Below are positions 44,751 through 54,326 of a stretch of DNA of 64,000 bases, one piece after another. Every line of letters begins with the position of its first letter. The first letter of the stretch is position 1. A program made the translations under genes and the position numbers. The notes beneath the pieces are model-generated. The model was not told the DNA's origin and did no database searches. It was given only the letters and a program-made list of their open reading frames with translations. The stretch is from Hoeflea sp. GTDB lineage: Bacteria > Pseudomonadota > Alphaproteobacteria > Rhizobiales > Rhizobiaceae. The stretch is from assembly GCF_014359905.1 (NCBI RefSeq), contig NZ_JACIYP010000001.1, positions 69,758-133,757 of the forward strand. Direction: 5' to 3'.

Positions 44751-46889
44751 ATGAACGACGCGACCCCCCTTGAGTCCGGATCTCCAGTGTCCGACACCGT
44801 GACGACCATCGGCCACTCCGCCTGTCCGCATGATTGCCCTTCCACCTGTGCGCTGGAGGTGGAGCTTCTGGGGCATAACCGCATCGGCCGCGTGCGCGGC
44901 GATGCGGCCAACAGCTACACCGCCGGCGTGATCTGCGCCAAGGTGGCGCGCTATGCCGAGCGCATCCACCACCCCGCGCGCCTGCTCAAGCCGCTGATCC
45001 GCGCCGGCGGAAAAGGCGAGGGCCAGTGGAAAGAGGCGAGCTTCGAGGCGGCGCTCGACCTGATCGCCGAGAAATTCGACCGGGCCGAGGCGGCATTCGG
45101 CTCCGAGACCGTGTGGCTCAATCACTATGCCGGAACCATGGGCCTGGTGCAGCGCGACGGTATCCACCGGTTGAGGCACGCCAAGCGCTATTCCAACCAG
45201 TTCGACAGTTTCTGCACCAATCTGGCCTGGACCGGGTTCGCCATGGGGGCGGGCGGGCTGCGCGGCCCCGATCCGCGCGAGATGGCGAAATCCGACTGCG
45301 TGGTGATCTGGGGCACCAACGCGGTGTCCACGCAGGTCAATGTCATGACCCACGCCATCCGCGCCCGCAAGGAGCGTGGCGCCAAGATCGCGGTCATCGA
45401 CATCTATGACACGCCGACGATGAAGCAGGCCGACATCAAGATCCTGCTCAAGCCCGGCACCGATGGCGCCTTTGCCTGCGCGGTGATGCATGTGCTGTTC
45501 CGCGAGGGTCTGGCGGATCGCGATTATCTCAACAAATTCAGCGACGACCCGGCGGGACTTGAATCGCATCTGGAGGCACGGACGCCGCAATGGGCGGAAG
45601 CGATCTCCGGCGTGCCTGTGGCCGAGATCGAGGCCTTCGCCCGGCTGGTGGGCACCACCAAGCGCACCTTCTTCCGCCTGGGCTACGGCTTCACCCGGCA
45701 GCGCAACGGCGCGGTCAACATGCATGCGGCGCTGTCGTTGGCGGTGGTGACCGGCTGCTACCAGCATGAAGGCGGCGGCGCGTTTCACTCCAATTCCGAT
45801 ATTTTCCGGCTCGACAAATCGCTGCTCGAGGGCCGGAAATATTACGATCCCGGCCTGCGCTGGCTCGACCAGTCGCGGATCGGCCGGGTGCTGACCGGAG
45901 AGGCCGAAGCGCTCAATGGCGGCCCGCCGGTCACCGCCATGCTGGTGCAGAACACCAATCCCGCCAATGTCGCGCCCGAACAGCGCAAGGTGATCGAAGG
46001 TCTCAGGCGCGAGGATCTGTTTGTCGCGGTCCACGAGCAGTTCATGACCGACACGGCCAAACTCGCCGACGTGGTGCTGCCCGCCACCATGTTTCTCGAG
46101 CATGACGACATCTACCGAGGCGGCGGCCACCAGCACATCATGCTGGGGCCAAAACTCGTAGACCCGCCCGAAGGCCCGATGCCCAATCATCATGTCATCG
46201 AGGAACTCGGCAAGCGCTTGGGCGTCGGCGCATGCGAAGGTTTCGGCATGACGCCGCGGGACCATATCGACCATATGCTGCAAAAGCGGGGCCTGGGCGA
46301 TTTCGACAGTTTCCGCGAGGAAAAATGGGCCGACATGCAGCCCGATTTCGAGACCGCGCATTTTCTCAAGGGCTTTGCCCACAAGGACGGCAAGTTCCGC
46401 TTCCGGCCCGACTGGACGGGCACGCCCGCCGCCAACCGGCCGCCCAAGCGCATGGGGCCGCAGGGGCCGGTGGACCGACTGCCGGAGTTTCCCGATCATG
46501 TCGCGTTGATCGAGAGCGCCGATGCTGATCACCCTTTCCGGCTCGCGACATCGCCGTCGCGCTCGTTCCTGAATTCGACTTTTGCGGAAACGCCGTCATC
46601 GAAAGCCAAGGAAAAGCGGCCGGACCTGATGGTGCACCCCGACGATGCCGCAGCGCTGGGGATCGCCGATGGCGATCGGGTGCAGCTCGGCAACAGCCGT
46701 GGCGACGTCACGATGCACCTGAGGCTCGACCCGGGCCAGCGCCGCGGCGTGGTGATCCACGAAGGGCTGTGGCCGAACTCCGCCTTCGAGGACGGGGAGG
46801 GCATCAACACCCTGACCGGCGCCGATTCCTGCGCGCCCTATGGCGGCACGGCGTTTCATGACACAAGGGTGTGGGTGCGGAAGGTCTAG
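44751..46889 (+). CDS. Molybdopterin-dependent oxidoreductase (DMSO reductase family)
   Basis: A 712-residue molybdoenzyme. The N-terminal cysteines C25, C29, C33 and C62 (CPHDCPSTC and GVICAK) would hold one 4Fe-4S cluster. Molybdopterin-binding regions follow, and the C-terminal dinucleotide-binding domain has VHPDDAAALGIADGDRVQL. No twin-arginine signal is visible, so it is probably cytosolic, like assimilatory nitrate reductases and some formate dehydrogenases. The substrate cannot be read from sequence. It depends on the cofactor made with MoaD and MoaE. Confidence 0.9.
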   Translation: MNDATPLESGSPVSDTVTTIGHSACPHDCPSTCALEVELLGHNRIGRVRGDAANSYTAGVICAKVARYAERIHHPARLLKPLIRAGGKGEGQWKEASFEAALDLIAEKFDRAEAAFGSETVWLNHYAGTMGLVQRDGIHRLRHAKRYSNQFDSFCTNLAWTGFAMGAGGLRGPDPREMAKSDCVVIWGTNAVSTQVNVMTHAIRARKERGAKIAVIDIYDTPTMKQADIKILLKPGTDGAFACAVMHVLFREGLADRDYLNKFSDDPAGLESHLEARTPQWAEAISGVPVAEIEAFARLVGTTKRTFFRLGYGFTRQRNGAVNMHAALSLAVVTGCYQHEGGGAFHSNSDIFRLDKSLLEGRKYYDPGLRWLDQSRIGRVLTGEAEALNGGPPVTAMLVQNTNPANVAPEQRKVIEGLRREDLFVAVHEQFMTDTAKLADVVLPATMFLEHDDIYRGGGHQHIMLGPKLVDPPEGPMPNHHVIEELGKRLGVGACEGFGMTPRDHIDHMLQKRGLGDFDSFREEKWADMQPDFETAHFLKGFAHKDGKFRFRPDWTGTPAANRPPKRMGPQGPVDRLPEFPDHVALIESADADHPFRLATSPSRSFLNSTFAETPSSKAKEKRPDLMVHPDDAAALGIADGDRVQLGNSRGDVTMHLRLDPGQRRGVVIHEGLWPNSAFEDGEGINTLTGADSCAPYGGTAFHDTRVWVRKV

Positions 46890-46913
46890 CGCCTGCCGCC
46901 GTCACCCGGGCGA

Positions 46914-47396
46914 TCAGTCCCCGGACGCTGCTTGATCGGCCGCCGCCTGTTTCAGCAGGGCCGCGCGCACCTTTCCCAGCGTCGTGTGCAACTGGATCAG
47001 CTCGTCCAGCGGCAGGCCGAAGGCGGCCATGATGCAGTCGGGAATATGGCTCGCTTGGCTCTGGCGCGCCTTGCCTTCGGGCGTGAGCGTGACGCGCACC
47101 TTGCGCTCGTCCGTGGTGTCGCGCTGCCGCTTGACCAGGCCCTGCGCTTCGAGCCGCTTGATCAGCGGCGTCAGCGTCGAGGATTCGAGATGCAGCTTTT
47201 CACCGATCTCGCCGACGATGAGATTGTCGGCCTGCCACAGGACCAGCATCACCAGATATTGCGGATAGGTCAGGCCAAGCGGCGTGAGCAGCGGCTTGTA
47301 GATCTGTCCCACCGCGTGGTGGGTTGAATAGAGATCGAAACACAGCATCGAATCCACATCGATGCTGCGGATATCCATCTTCGGCTGCTCCGTCAT
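46914..47396 (-). CDS. ohrR: Organic-peroxide-sensing MarR family repressor OhrR
   Basis: A 160-residue MarR-type repressor. The redox-sensing cysteine Cys19 is in the diagnostic context DSMLCFDLYSTHHAV; oxidation by organic peroxides releases DNA. The winged helix covers residues 55-110 (GEIGEKLHLESSTLTPLIKR). It is divergent from its target gene ohr, and two copies of a palindromic site lie between them. Confidence 0.95.
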   Translation of the reverse strand: MTEQPKMDIRSIDVDSMLCFDLYSTHHAVGQIYKPLLTPLGLTYPQYLVMLVLWQADNLIVGEIGEKLHLESSTLTPLIKRLEAQGLVKRQRDTTDERKVRVTLTPEGKARQSQASHIPDCIMAAFGLPLDELIQLHTTLGKVRAALLKQAAADQAASGD

Positions 47397-47423
47397 GATC
47401 TCTGCTCCCTTTCCGCGTCAAAT

Positions 47424-47437
47424 TATCGTGTGCGCGA
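47424..47437. promoter_or_regulatory. Candidate OhrR operator, ohrR-proximal copy
   Basis: ATCGTGTGCGCGAT: arms ATCG/CGAT around a GT-rich centre. The reverse complement shares cgcacacgat with the copy at 47482-47493, so the region carries two inverted copies of one site, one near each gene. Confidence 0.55.
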
Positions 47438-47452
47438 TCTGATCGCAAGCGG

Positions 47453-47481
47453 TTGACATGACCCTGCGAGGCGTGATTAAT
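47453..47481 (+). promoter_or_regulatory. ohr promoter
   Basis: A perfect -35 TTGACA (47453-47458), 17-bp spacer and -10 ATTAAT (47476-47481). The second operator starts 1 bp downstream, at the expected start of transcription, so a bound repressor would block initiation. Confidence 0.7.
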
Positions 47482-47493
47482 ATCGCACACGAT
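47482..47493. promoter_or_regulatory. Candidate OhrR operator at the ohr start site
   Basis: ATCGCACACGAT, a 4-bp-armed palindrome flanked by TTAAT-type AT-rich sequence. It directly follows the -10 box of ohr. Confidence 0.6.
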
Positions 47494-47517
47494 TAAATCG
47501 TACGAAAGGAAAAAATC

Positions 47518-47940
47518 ATGCCGACAAAAGTTGTCTACAGTGCATCCGCCACCGCCACCGGTGGCCGCGACGGCCATTCCAAGACCCATGACGGCGCTCT
47601 CGACGTCAATCTGGCGGTTCCCAAGGAAATGGGCGGACCCGGCGGCGGGGTGAACCCGGAGCAATTGTTCGCCACCGGCTATGCCGCCTGCTTTCTCGGC
47701 GCCTTGAAATTCTATGCCGGCCAGAAGAAGGTGAAGGTGCCCGACGACGCCAATGTCACCGTCACCGTGGGAATCGGCCCGCGCGAGGACACGGGCTTCG
47801 GCCTCGACGTCAAGATCAAGGTTGACCTGCCGGGCATCGACAAGGACGTGGCGGAAGACCTGATCGCCGGCGGCCACAAGGTCTGCCCCTATTCGCACGC
47901 CACCTCGGGCACGCTCAAGATCACCCCTGAGCTCGCCTGA
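47518..47940 (+). CDS. ohr: Organic hydroperoxide resistance protein Ohr
   Basis: A 140-residue thiol peroxidase that reduces fatty-acid and other organic hydroperoxides. Both active-site cysteines are in place: Cys58 (GYAACFLGAL) and Cys123 (VCPYSHATSG). ATG at 47518 follows GAAAGGA. Regulated by the divergent OhrR. Confidence 0.96.
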   Translation: MPTKVVYSASATATGGRDGHSKTHDGALDVNLAVPKEMGGPGGGVNPEQLFATGYAACFLGALKFYAGQKKVKVPDDANVTVTVGIGPREDTGFGLDVKIKVDLPGIDKDVAEDLIAGGHKVCPYSHATSGTLKITPELA

Positions 47941-47978
47941 GCGGACAGGGCCATCCGCGGCCCGCCGACTCCACTCTC

Positions 47979-48008
47979 AAGCCCGGGCGGTCAACGTCCG
48001 GGCTTTTT
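47979..48008 (+). terminator. Rho-independent terminator after ohr
   Basis: An 11-bp stem with one G-T type mismatch (aagcccgggcg at 47979-47989 against cgtccgggctt at 47995-48005), 5-base loop and T tract. It lies between convergent ohr and cfa. Confidence 0.8.
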
Positions 48009-49280
48009 TCATTCGTCCAGCGCCTGTTTCGCGCTCGCCACCACACGGTCGAGAAAGTCGCTTTCGCGCACGGCGAAGCGGGCTTCTTCCCTGGTGAGAT
48101 AGTCGCGCGTGATCGGCACCGCATCCCGCTCCCGGCCAAGCTGGAGCTGGAAAACATGGCTCGATCCCTGCAGGAACACCCGTTCGGCGATGGACAGATA
48201 GAGTTCCCACATCCGGCAGAACCGCTCGCCCATGATCTTGACGGCAGCCTCGCGGTTTTCAAGGAACCGCGTGCGCCAGTGCTGCAGCGTGTAGCCGTAA
48301 TGGCAGCGCAGGATCTCGCAATCGAGCAACCACAGCCCGGTCGGCTCGATCGCCGCAACCGTTTCCGACAGCGACGGCGCGTAGCCGCCGGGGAAGATGT
48401 ATTTGCGGATGAACGGCCCGGTGATCCCCGGCGGCGCCTTGGTGGAGATCGAATGGATCATCGCCACGCCATCGGGCGTCAGCCGGTCCCGCACGGTGAG
48501 AAAGTAGGGCTTGAGATACTGAGCGCCGACATGCTCAAGCATGCCGACCGAGACAATCCGGTCGAACCGGCCTGTGACTTCCCGGTAGTCGATGAGCTCG
48601 AAGGTGACCCGGTCGCTGACGCCCAAAATTTCGGCGCGGCGGCGGGCGACCGCAAGCTGTCGTTCCGACAGCGTCACGCCCACCACTTCGACATCCGCGG
48701 CATGAGCGAGATAGAGCGCCAATCCGCCCCAGCCGCAGCCGATGTCGAGCACCTTCTGGCCGTCCTTGAGATTGAGCTTGGCGGCGATATGGCGCTTTTT
48801 CAGCGTCTGCGCCCGTTCGAGCGTCTCGGTGCCCTCGGCGAAGTAAGCGCAGGAATACTGCATGTCCTGGTCGAGGAACAGCCGGTAGAGATCCTCGCCG
48901 ATGTCGTAATGCGCTTTCACATTGGCGCGCGAACGGCTCAGCACATTGTTCTGATGAAACCGGCGGAGGCCGCGGAACAGGCCGTTCCAGAAGATCTGCG
49001 AGGGAGAGCGGTCGAACTGCCGCTTGTTGGCGTAAAACAGCACGATCAGGTCATGGATGCTTCCGCTGTCCATCACCAGGTGCCCGTCCATATAGGCTTC
49101 CGCCGCATTGAGTTCGGGATTGAGCAGGATCTTGAGCTCGGCCGCGCGGTTGGTGAAGCGGATCGCCGCCTCCGGTCCGGGCTCGACGCCGCCAATGCTG
49201 TGCACCACGCCCTTGGCGTCGGTGATTGTCAGGCGGCCTTTCTTGATGGTTTTATCCAGAAGTGAGTAAAGTGAATACAT
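48009..49280 (-). CDS. cfa: Cyclopropane-fatty-acyl-phospholipid synthase
   Basis: A 423-residue SAM-dependent enzyme that adds a methylene bridge to unsaturated acyl chains of membrane lipids, usually on entry to stationary phase or under acid stress. The SAM loop is VLDIGCGWGGLALYLA; SVGMLEHVGAQYL and the lipid-handling YIFPGGYAPSL are family blocks. ATG at 49280 has GGAG 6 nt upstream. Length is slightly above E. coli Cfa (382). Confidence 0.95.
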   Translation of the reverse strand: MYSLYSLLDKTIKKGRLTITDAKGVVHSIGGVEPGPEAAIRFTNRAAELKILLNPELNAAEAYMDGHLVMDSGSIHDLIVLFYANKRQFDRSPSQIFWNGLFRGLRRFHQNNVLSRSRANVKAHYDIGEDLYRLFLDQDMQYSCAYFAEGTETLERAQTLKKRHIAAKLNLKDGQKVLDIGCGWGGLALYLAHAADVEVVGVTLSERQLAVARRRAEILGVSDRVTFELIDYREVTGRFDRIVSVGMLEHVGAQYLKPYFLTVRDRLTPDGVAMIHSISTKAPPGITGPFIRKYIFPGGYAPSLSETVAAIEPTGLWLLDCEILRCHYGYTLQHWRTRFLENREAAVKIMGERFCRMWELYLSIAERVFLQGSSHVFQLQLGRERDAVPITRDYLTREEARFAVRESDFLDRVVASAKQALDE

Positions 49281-49595
49281 GTCATCTCCGTTCTGGCATT
49301 TGCCTCCGGCAAAGATCGCAGACACTGGCCGGCTCCCGCCGAGCATTGACTCATTCGTCGAGAACTCAAGAATAAAGCACTGGGCCGGATAATAAAACCC
49401 GGCCGGGACGACTCACGTGCCACTGAGTTGAACCGAATTCCGGCATCTCAGGTCGCGGCGGAAAGATCTGGCCGATTGCCGCGTATATCCGCTTCGGCGC
49501 GTGATACGGTCGACGGCCGACTGCCGCAGCTGCGAAGCAGCCGGCGAAACCGGGGCCCTTCTTTCGTCTGACCGGAAAAGAATCGGAGACAGACT
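49281..49595. other. Divergent intergenic region cfa / small lipoprotein
   Basis: About 315 bp. No gene is supported. It must hold the cfa promoter and that of the small lipoprotein; no convincing boxes were found. Confidence 0.5.
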
Positions 49596-49877
49596 ATGAA
49601 GATGCTCGCCCTGGTCTTGACGGTTCTTCTCACGGCCTGCACCGGATCTGCCCCGCCCGCATCGCCTCCAGCCGCTTCGCCGCAACCCGCAGGCCCCGAG
49701 CGTCCGATGGACGAGGTTCCCGCGCAGCAGGTCCTGTCGGGCGGCGACCGCGAGTATCGCTTCGCCAATGGCTGCGTGATCGTGCTTGAGGCGGAACAGG
49801 CGGTGGTCAAGATCGAAAGCGCGAGCTGTGAATTGTACCATCGCGACATCGCCCTGCTCTACGCCTCGGGCGACTGA
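49596..49877 (+). CDS. Small lipoprotein of unknown function
   Basis: A 93-residue protein with a lipoprotein signal (LALVLTVLLTACTGS, lipid attachment at Cys15), a Pro/Ala-rich linker (about 18-45) and a short globular part with two cysteines (FANGCVIVLEAEQA and SASCELYH). No family recognised. Confidence 0.75.
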   Translation: MKMLALVLTVLLTACTGSAPPASPPAASPQPAGPERPMDEVPAQQVLSGGDREYRFANGCVIVLEAEQAVVKIESASCELYHRDIALLYASGD

Positions 49878-49946
49878 CAGGGCAGGCGGGTCCACAAAGG
49901 CCGGACTTGCCGGACGGGGACCATGGCGGCACAGCGGCCTTGCCGC

Positions 49947-50570
49947 TCAATCGGTAAAGATCGCCCGGCCATCGCCGCTCATGCGCACGCCGCCGCGGGC
50001 GATCAGGGCAAGCGCTTCGGGATAGATCCGGTGCTCGGCCGCAAGCACGCGGGCCGCGAGTGTCTCGGGCGTGTCGTCACGCTCGACGCGCACCGCCTCC
50101 TGCTCGATGATCGGGCCTTCATCCATGCCTTCGGTGACGAAATGGACCGTGCAGCCATGCACCCGGCAGCCGGCGGCAAGCGCCCGCTCATGGGTCGCCA
50201 GGCCCGGAAAGGCCGGAAGCAGCGATGGATGGATGTTGATCATCTTGCCTGAGTAGCGCTTGACGAAGTCGCCCGAGAGCAGCCGCATGTAGCCTGCCAG
50301 CGCAATGATCTGCGCTCCCGAAGCCTCGATGGCCGCGATCACCGCCGCCTCATGCTCGGGCTTGCCGGGGAAGTCCGGCCGCGGGATCGCCACGGCGGCA
50401 ATTCCGAAGCTGCGCGCATGCTCAAGCCCCAGGGCATCCGGCTTGTCCGAGATCACCGTGACAATCCTGGCCGGGAAATCCGAATGCAGCGAGGCCGCGA
50501 TCAACGCTCCCATGTTCGATCCGCGTCCGGAGATCAGGATCGCGACCGGGACTTTCGGCTTGTCGCTCAC
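49947..50570 (-). CDS. purN: Phosphoribosylglycinamide formyltransferase
   Basis: A 207-residue enzyme of purine synthesis that formylates GAR with 10-formyltetrahydrofolate. [22 protein letters not shown] (catalytic Asn-His) and [10 protein letters not shown] (catalytic Asp) are intact. The start is GTG at 50570, which overlaps the purM stop by 4 bp (GTGA) and gives the normal length. Confidence 0.96.
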   Translation of the reverse strand: MSDKPKVPVAILISGRGSNMGALIAASLHSDFPARIVTVISDKPDALGLEHARSFGIAAVAIPRPDFPGKPEHEAAVIAAIEASGAQIIALAGYMRLLSGDFVKRYSGKMINIHPSLLPAFPGLATHERALAAGCRVHGCTVHFVTEGMDEGPIIEQEAVRVERDDTPETLAARVLAAEHRIYPEALALIARGGVRMSGDGRAIFTD

Positions 50571-51637
50571 AGCGCCAGGGTTCCCTTGTAGATGACACCC
50601 GCAGCACCGTCCGCGCGCGCGGTCAGCCTGCCGAGACGGATCACGGTCTCGCCCTCGGCTGCAAGTGCCGCGGCGACGCCGTCGGCCTGGTCGGCCTTGA
50701 CCACCGCGATCATGCCGACGCCGCAATTGAAGGTGCGCAGCATTTCCTCGGGCGCCACGCCGCCGGTCCGGGCGAGCCAGGCGAACACTTTTGGCGGGGC
50801 AATGGCGTCGAGGTCGATCTCGGCTGCAAGACCCTCGGGCAGCACCCGCGGCAGGTTTTCCGGAAAGCCGCCGCCGGTGATATGGGCGAGCGCCTCGATC
50901 GCGCCGGTCGCGCGGATGACGGCAAGCAGGGATTTGACATAGATCCGGGTCGGCTGCAGCAGCGCCGCGCCAAGGCTCTCGGACGCATCGAACGGGGCAG
51001 GGGCGTCATAGCCGAGGCCGCTCATCTCGACGATGCGGCGCACCAGCGAGTAGCCGTTGGAATGCACGCCGGAGGAGGCGAGGCCCAGCACAATGTCGCC
51101 TTCCGCCATCGTGCCGGTGGGGAGCAGCTGGCCGCGCTCCGCGGCGCCCACGGCAAAGCCTGCCAGATCGTAATCGCCATCGCGGTACATGCCGGGCATT
51201 TCCGCGGTTTCCCCGCCAATCAGCGCGCAGCCGGCCTGAAGGCAGCCTTGCGCAATGCCGCCGACAATGGCCGCGCCCTGCTCGGGATCGAGCTTGCCGG
51301 TGGCGAAATAATCGAGGAAGAACAGCGGCTCTGCGCCCTGGACTACCAGGTCGTTGACGCACATGGCGACCAGGTCGATGCCGACCGTGTCGTGCAATCC
51401 GGCCTCGATCGCCACCTTGAGCTTGGTGCCGACGCCGTCATTGGCGGCCACCAGAACGGGATCGGAAAAGCCAGCGGCCTTGAGGTCGAACAGGCCGCCG
51501 AAGCCGCCGATCTCGCCATCCGCGCCAGGCCGCCGCGTCGAGCGCACCAGCGGCTTGATGCGGTTGACCATCTCGTTGCCGGCATCGATGTCAACGCCTG
51601 CCTGGGCATAGGTGAGGCCGTTTTTCGGATCCGCCAT
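50567..51637 (-). CDS. purM: Phosphoribosylformylglycinamidine cyclo-ligase
   Basis: A 356-residue AIR synthetase, the next step after FGAM formation. It starts [20 protein letters not shown] and carries [23 protein letters not shown] and [12 protein letters not shown]. The length is typical. It is transcribed with purN. Confidence 0.97.
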   Translation of the reverse strand: MADPKNGLTYAQAGVDIDAGNEMVNRIKPLVRSTRRPGADGEIGGFGGLFDLKAAGFSDPVLVAANDGVGTKLKVAIEAGLHDTVGIDLVAMCVNDLVVQGAEPLFFLDYFATGKLDPEQGAAIVGGIAQGCLQAGCALIGGETAEMPGMYRDGDYDLAGFAVGAAERGQLLPTGTMAEGDIVLGLASSGVHSNGYSLVRRIVEMSGLGYDAPAPFDASESLGAALLQPTRIYVKSLLAVIRATGAIEALAHITGGGFPENLPRVLPEGLAAEIDLDAIAPPKVFAWLARTGGVAPEEMLRTFNCGVGMIAVVKADQADGVAAALAAEGETVIRLGRLTARADGAAGVIYKGTLAL

Positions 51638-51801
51638 AGGGCTTCCCCTCCTTGGGTTTCAAAGCCGTTTTCTCAGTGCCGGGGATGGCATTTTGCGGGC
51701 CATTCCGCAAGCCGGGGCATGCGGTCCGGCGTGACAATTGACGGGAAAACCGGATGCAGGGATGCTACACAGACCGCAAAGTCTTGGAAAGGCGCAAGCC
51801 C

Positions 51802-52386
51802 ATGGCCATATCCGGTACGAGTCACTATGGTTTGCGTCCCATGACATTGCCCAATTACATCACGGTTGCCCGGTTCCTGATGGTTCCGCTGGTCGTTCTC
51901 GCGATGATCAATGGCCAGATGCTGACAGCCTTCGTGCTGTTCATGCTGGCGGGCGTCTCCGACGCGGTCGACGGGGCGATCGCGCGGCAGTTCAATCAGA
52001 GATCCGAACTCGGCGCCTGGCTTGATCCAATGGCCGACAAGTTCCTGCTGGTCAGCGTGTTCGTCATGCTGGGATGGCTGGGCGCCGTGCCGATGTGGCT
52101 TGTGATCCTCGCGGTCTCGCGCGACGGGATGATCATCGCCGCCGTGGTGCTGTCGAGCCTGATGGGCAATCCCGTTGAAATGCGGCCGCTGATGGTTTCC
52201 AAGGCCACCACCCTGGCCCAGATTGTGCTGCTCATCCTTGTGCTTGCCGAGCTCGCCGGAATTGTCCAGTTTGACGCTCTGGTCGGATGGATGGTCCATG
52301 CAGTTGCAGGCTTGACCATTGTATCGGCTGGCGCCTATCTCGTCACGTGGCTCAAGCACATGGCGAGCGAGGCCGGAGCCGGGTAG
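51802..52386 (+). CDS. CDP-alcohol phosphatidyltransferase family protein
   Basis: A protein of 194 residues (181 if ATG at 51841 is used) with about four to six membrane segments. The catalytic motif DG-x2-AR-x8-G-x3-D-x3-D is intact: DGAIARQFNQRSELGAWLDP then MAD. The family includes PgsA and eukaryote-like cardiolipin synthases; which reaction it carries out is not clear. I chose 51802 because GGAAAGG lies upstream. It is a paralogue of the interrupted pgsA at 33427 and heads the perM-hdaA run. Confidence 0.88.
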   Translation: MAISGTSHYGLRPMTLPNYITVARFLMVPLVVLAMINGQMLTAFVLFMLAGVSDAVDGAIARQFNQRSELGAWLDPMADKFLLVSVFVMLGWLGAVPMWLVILAVSRDGMIIAAVVLSSLMGNPVEMRPLMVSKATTLAQIVLLILVLAELAGIVQFDALVGWMVHAVAGLTIVSAGAYLVTWLKHMASEAGAG

Positions 52387-52436
52387 CGGGATGCAGAGTG
52401 CGGCCGGCTGAAACGCGGCCCTCAAGCGAGGTGATC

Positions 52437-53567
52437 ATGGCAACGCATATCGACCCGGTGGCGCTTCGGCGGCAGATCTTCTTCTGGCTGATCGCGCTCG
52501 CGGTGTTTGTCGGCTTCCTGATGGTGTTCAGCTCCATCCTGCTGCCGTTCATCGCCGGCATGGCGCTCGCCTATTTCCTTGATCCGGTCGCGGACTGGTT
52601 CGAACGCCGCGGCCTTTCCCGGCTGATGGCGACGCTGGTCATCCTGATCTCCTTCGTGGCGATCTTCACCATCTCCCTGATCGTCGTGGTTCCGGTGCTG
52701 GTGACCCAGGCCGTCGACCTGGGCGCGCGCATTCCGGGCTACATCGCCGAGTTGCAGGCGTTGCTGGTGTCCGAAGCCACCGTCTTGCCCGACTGGGTCG
52801 GCAACCAGATGGGAGAGATCAAGGAGAGCTTTGCCGCGCTTCTGAAGGAAGGGGTGGGCTTCGTCGGCACCATATTCCAGCAGATCTGGAATTCCGGCAT
52901 GGCGCTTCTCGATATTGCGGCGCTGTTTGTCGTGACCCCGGTGGTGGCGTTCTACCTGCTGCTCGATTGGGACAAGATGATCGAAAAGGTCGACAACTGG
53001 GTGCCGCGCGATCATGTCGGCACCGTGCGCGAGCTTGCCAGGCAGATCGACCAGGCGATTGCGGGCTTTGTCCGCGGGCAGGGCAGTGTCTGCCTTATCC
53101 TGGGCTTGATCTACGCTGTCGGCCTGATGGTCATCGGTTTGAATTTCGGGCTTCTGATCGGCCTGTTTGCCGGGGTGATCAGCTTTATCCCCTATGTCGG
53201 ATCGCTGGTCGGCCTGGTGCTGGCGCTGATTGTCGCCATTGTCCAGTTCTGGCCGGACTTCATCATGATCGGCGCGGTCATCGCCGTCTTCGCCGTCGGG
53301 CAGTTTTTCGAGGGCAACATTCTGCAGCCGCGCATGGTCGGCTCCTCGGTCGGGCTGCATCCGGTCTGGCTGATGTTCGCCCTGTTTGCCTTTGGCGTGC
53401 TGTTCGGCTTTGTCGGGATGATGATTGCGGTGCCGGCGGCGGCGGCGATCGGCGTGCTGGTGCGGTTTGCCATCGAACGCTATCTCGAAAGCGATCTCTA
53501 TTCAGGCCACCGGCGCCCGGAACTCAGGGATCCGCTTCCCCCTGGCGGAGCTCCGCCCGATCAATGA
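52437..53567 (+). CDS. AI-2E/PerM family membrane transporter
   Basis: A 376-residue inner-membrane protein with about seven or eight membrane segments. Family blocks are ALAYFLDPVADWFERRG near residue 45 and FEGNILQPRMVGSSVGLHPV near 300. Members include TqsA and PerM; substrates are mostly unknown. ATG at 52437 has GAGG upstream. Its stop overlaps hdaA by 4 bp. Confidence 0.9.
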   Translation: MATHIDPVALRRQIFFWLIALAVFVGFLMVFSSILLPFIAGMALAYFLDPVADWFERRGLSRLMATLVILISFVAIFTISLIVVVPVLVTQAVDLGARIPGYIAELQALLVSEATVLPDWVGNQMGEIKESFAALLKEGVGFVGTIFQQIWNSGMALLDIAALFVVTPVVAFYLLLDWDKMIEKVDNWVPRDHVGTVRELARQIDQAIAGFVRGQGSVCLILGLIYAVGLMVIGLNFGLLIGLFAGVISFIPYVGSLVGLVLALIVAIVQFWPDFIMIGAVIAVFAVGQFFEGNILQPRMVGSSVGLHPVWLMFALFAFGVLFGFVGMMIAVPAAAAIGVLVRFAIERYLESDLYSGHRRPELRDPLPPGGAPPDQ

Positions 53568-54268
53568 ACAAGCGGCCCCTGACACGGCAATTGCCCCTTG
53601 AATTCGAGCATGATCCCGCATCAGGCCGCGACGATCTGATCGTTTCGGACCGGTTGAGTGCGGCGGTGTCGATTGTCGACCGCTGGCCGGACTGGCCGTC
53701 GCCGGTGGTGATCCTTGCTGGGCCCACGGGGTCGGGCAAATCCCATCTCGCCAGCATCTGGGCGGCCCGCGTCGGCGCAAGCAGGGTCGACATCGGGACG
53801 GCCGATCCCATGGTGCTGGAGCTGGCTGCCCAAGGCCCCATCCTGATCGAAGACATCGACCGCACGGACTTTGACCAGACGGCGCTGTTTCATCTGATCA
53901 ATGCCGTTCGCGAGCATGGCAGCGCCATGCTGGTCACGACCCGGCTCTGGCCTTCCGCCTGGAACGTGACTTTGCCCGATCTCGCATCGCGATTGAAGGC
54001 CGCGACCGTGGTCGAGATCGCAGAACCGGACGAGGCGCTTCTGGCCCAGGTCATGGTCAAGCTGTTTGCCGACAGGCAGGTGGCGGTCGATGACAGGATC
54101 ATCGTGTATCTCGTGGCCCGCATGGAGCGCTCGCTCGCTGCCGCCCGGGCGATTGTCTCCCGGATCGACCAGCTGGCGCTGGCGCGCGGCTCGAAAATCA
54201 CCCGCGCTCTGGCAGCCGAGGTGATGGCGGAAATGGATGCCGGAAAGGGCGACATCGAACTGTCATAG
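53564..54268 (+). CDS. hdaA: DnaA-related regulator HdaA
   Basis: A 234-residue AAA+ protein lacking the DNA-binding domain of DnaA. The N-terminal QLPLEF (residues 9-14) is a sliding-clamp-binding motif. The Walker A site is GPTGSGKSH and the Walker B region ILIEDIDR. In Caulobacter HdaA works with the clamp to inactivate DnaA-ATP after initiation; the same role is inferred here. ATGA overlap with the PerM-like gene. Confidence 0.9.
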   Translation: MNKRPLTRQLPLEFEHDPASGRDDLIVSDRLSAAVSIVDRWPDWPSPVVILAGPTGSGKSHLASIWAARVGASRVDIGTADPMVLELAAQGPILIEDIDRTDFDQTALFHLINAVREHGSAMLVTTRLWPSAWNVTLPDLASRLKAATVVEIAEPDEALLAQVMVKLFADRQVAVDDRIIVYLVARMERSLAAARAIVSRIDQLALARGSKITRALAAEVMAEMDAGKGDIELS

Positions 54269-54326
54269 TTCTTTCTTCCTTGTGCTATAGACGAACAAGT
54301 TCGGAACCGGAGCGTTGGAGTGCAGA

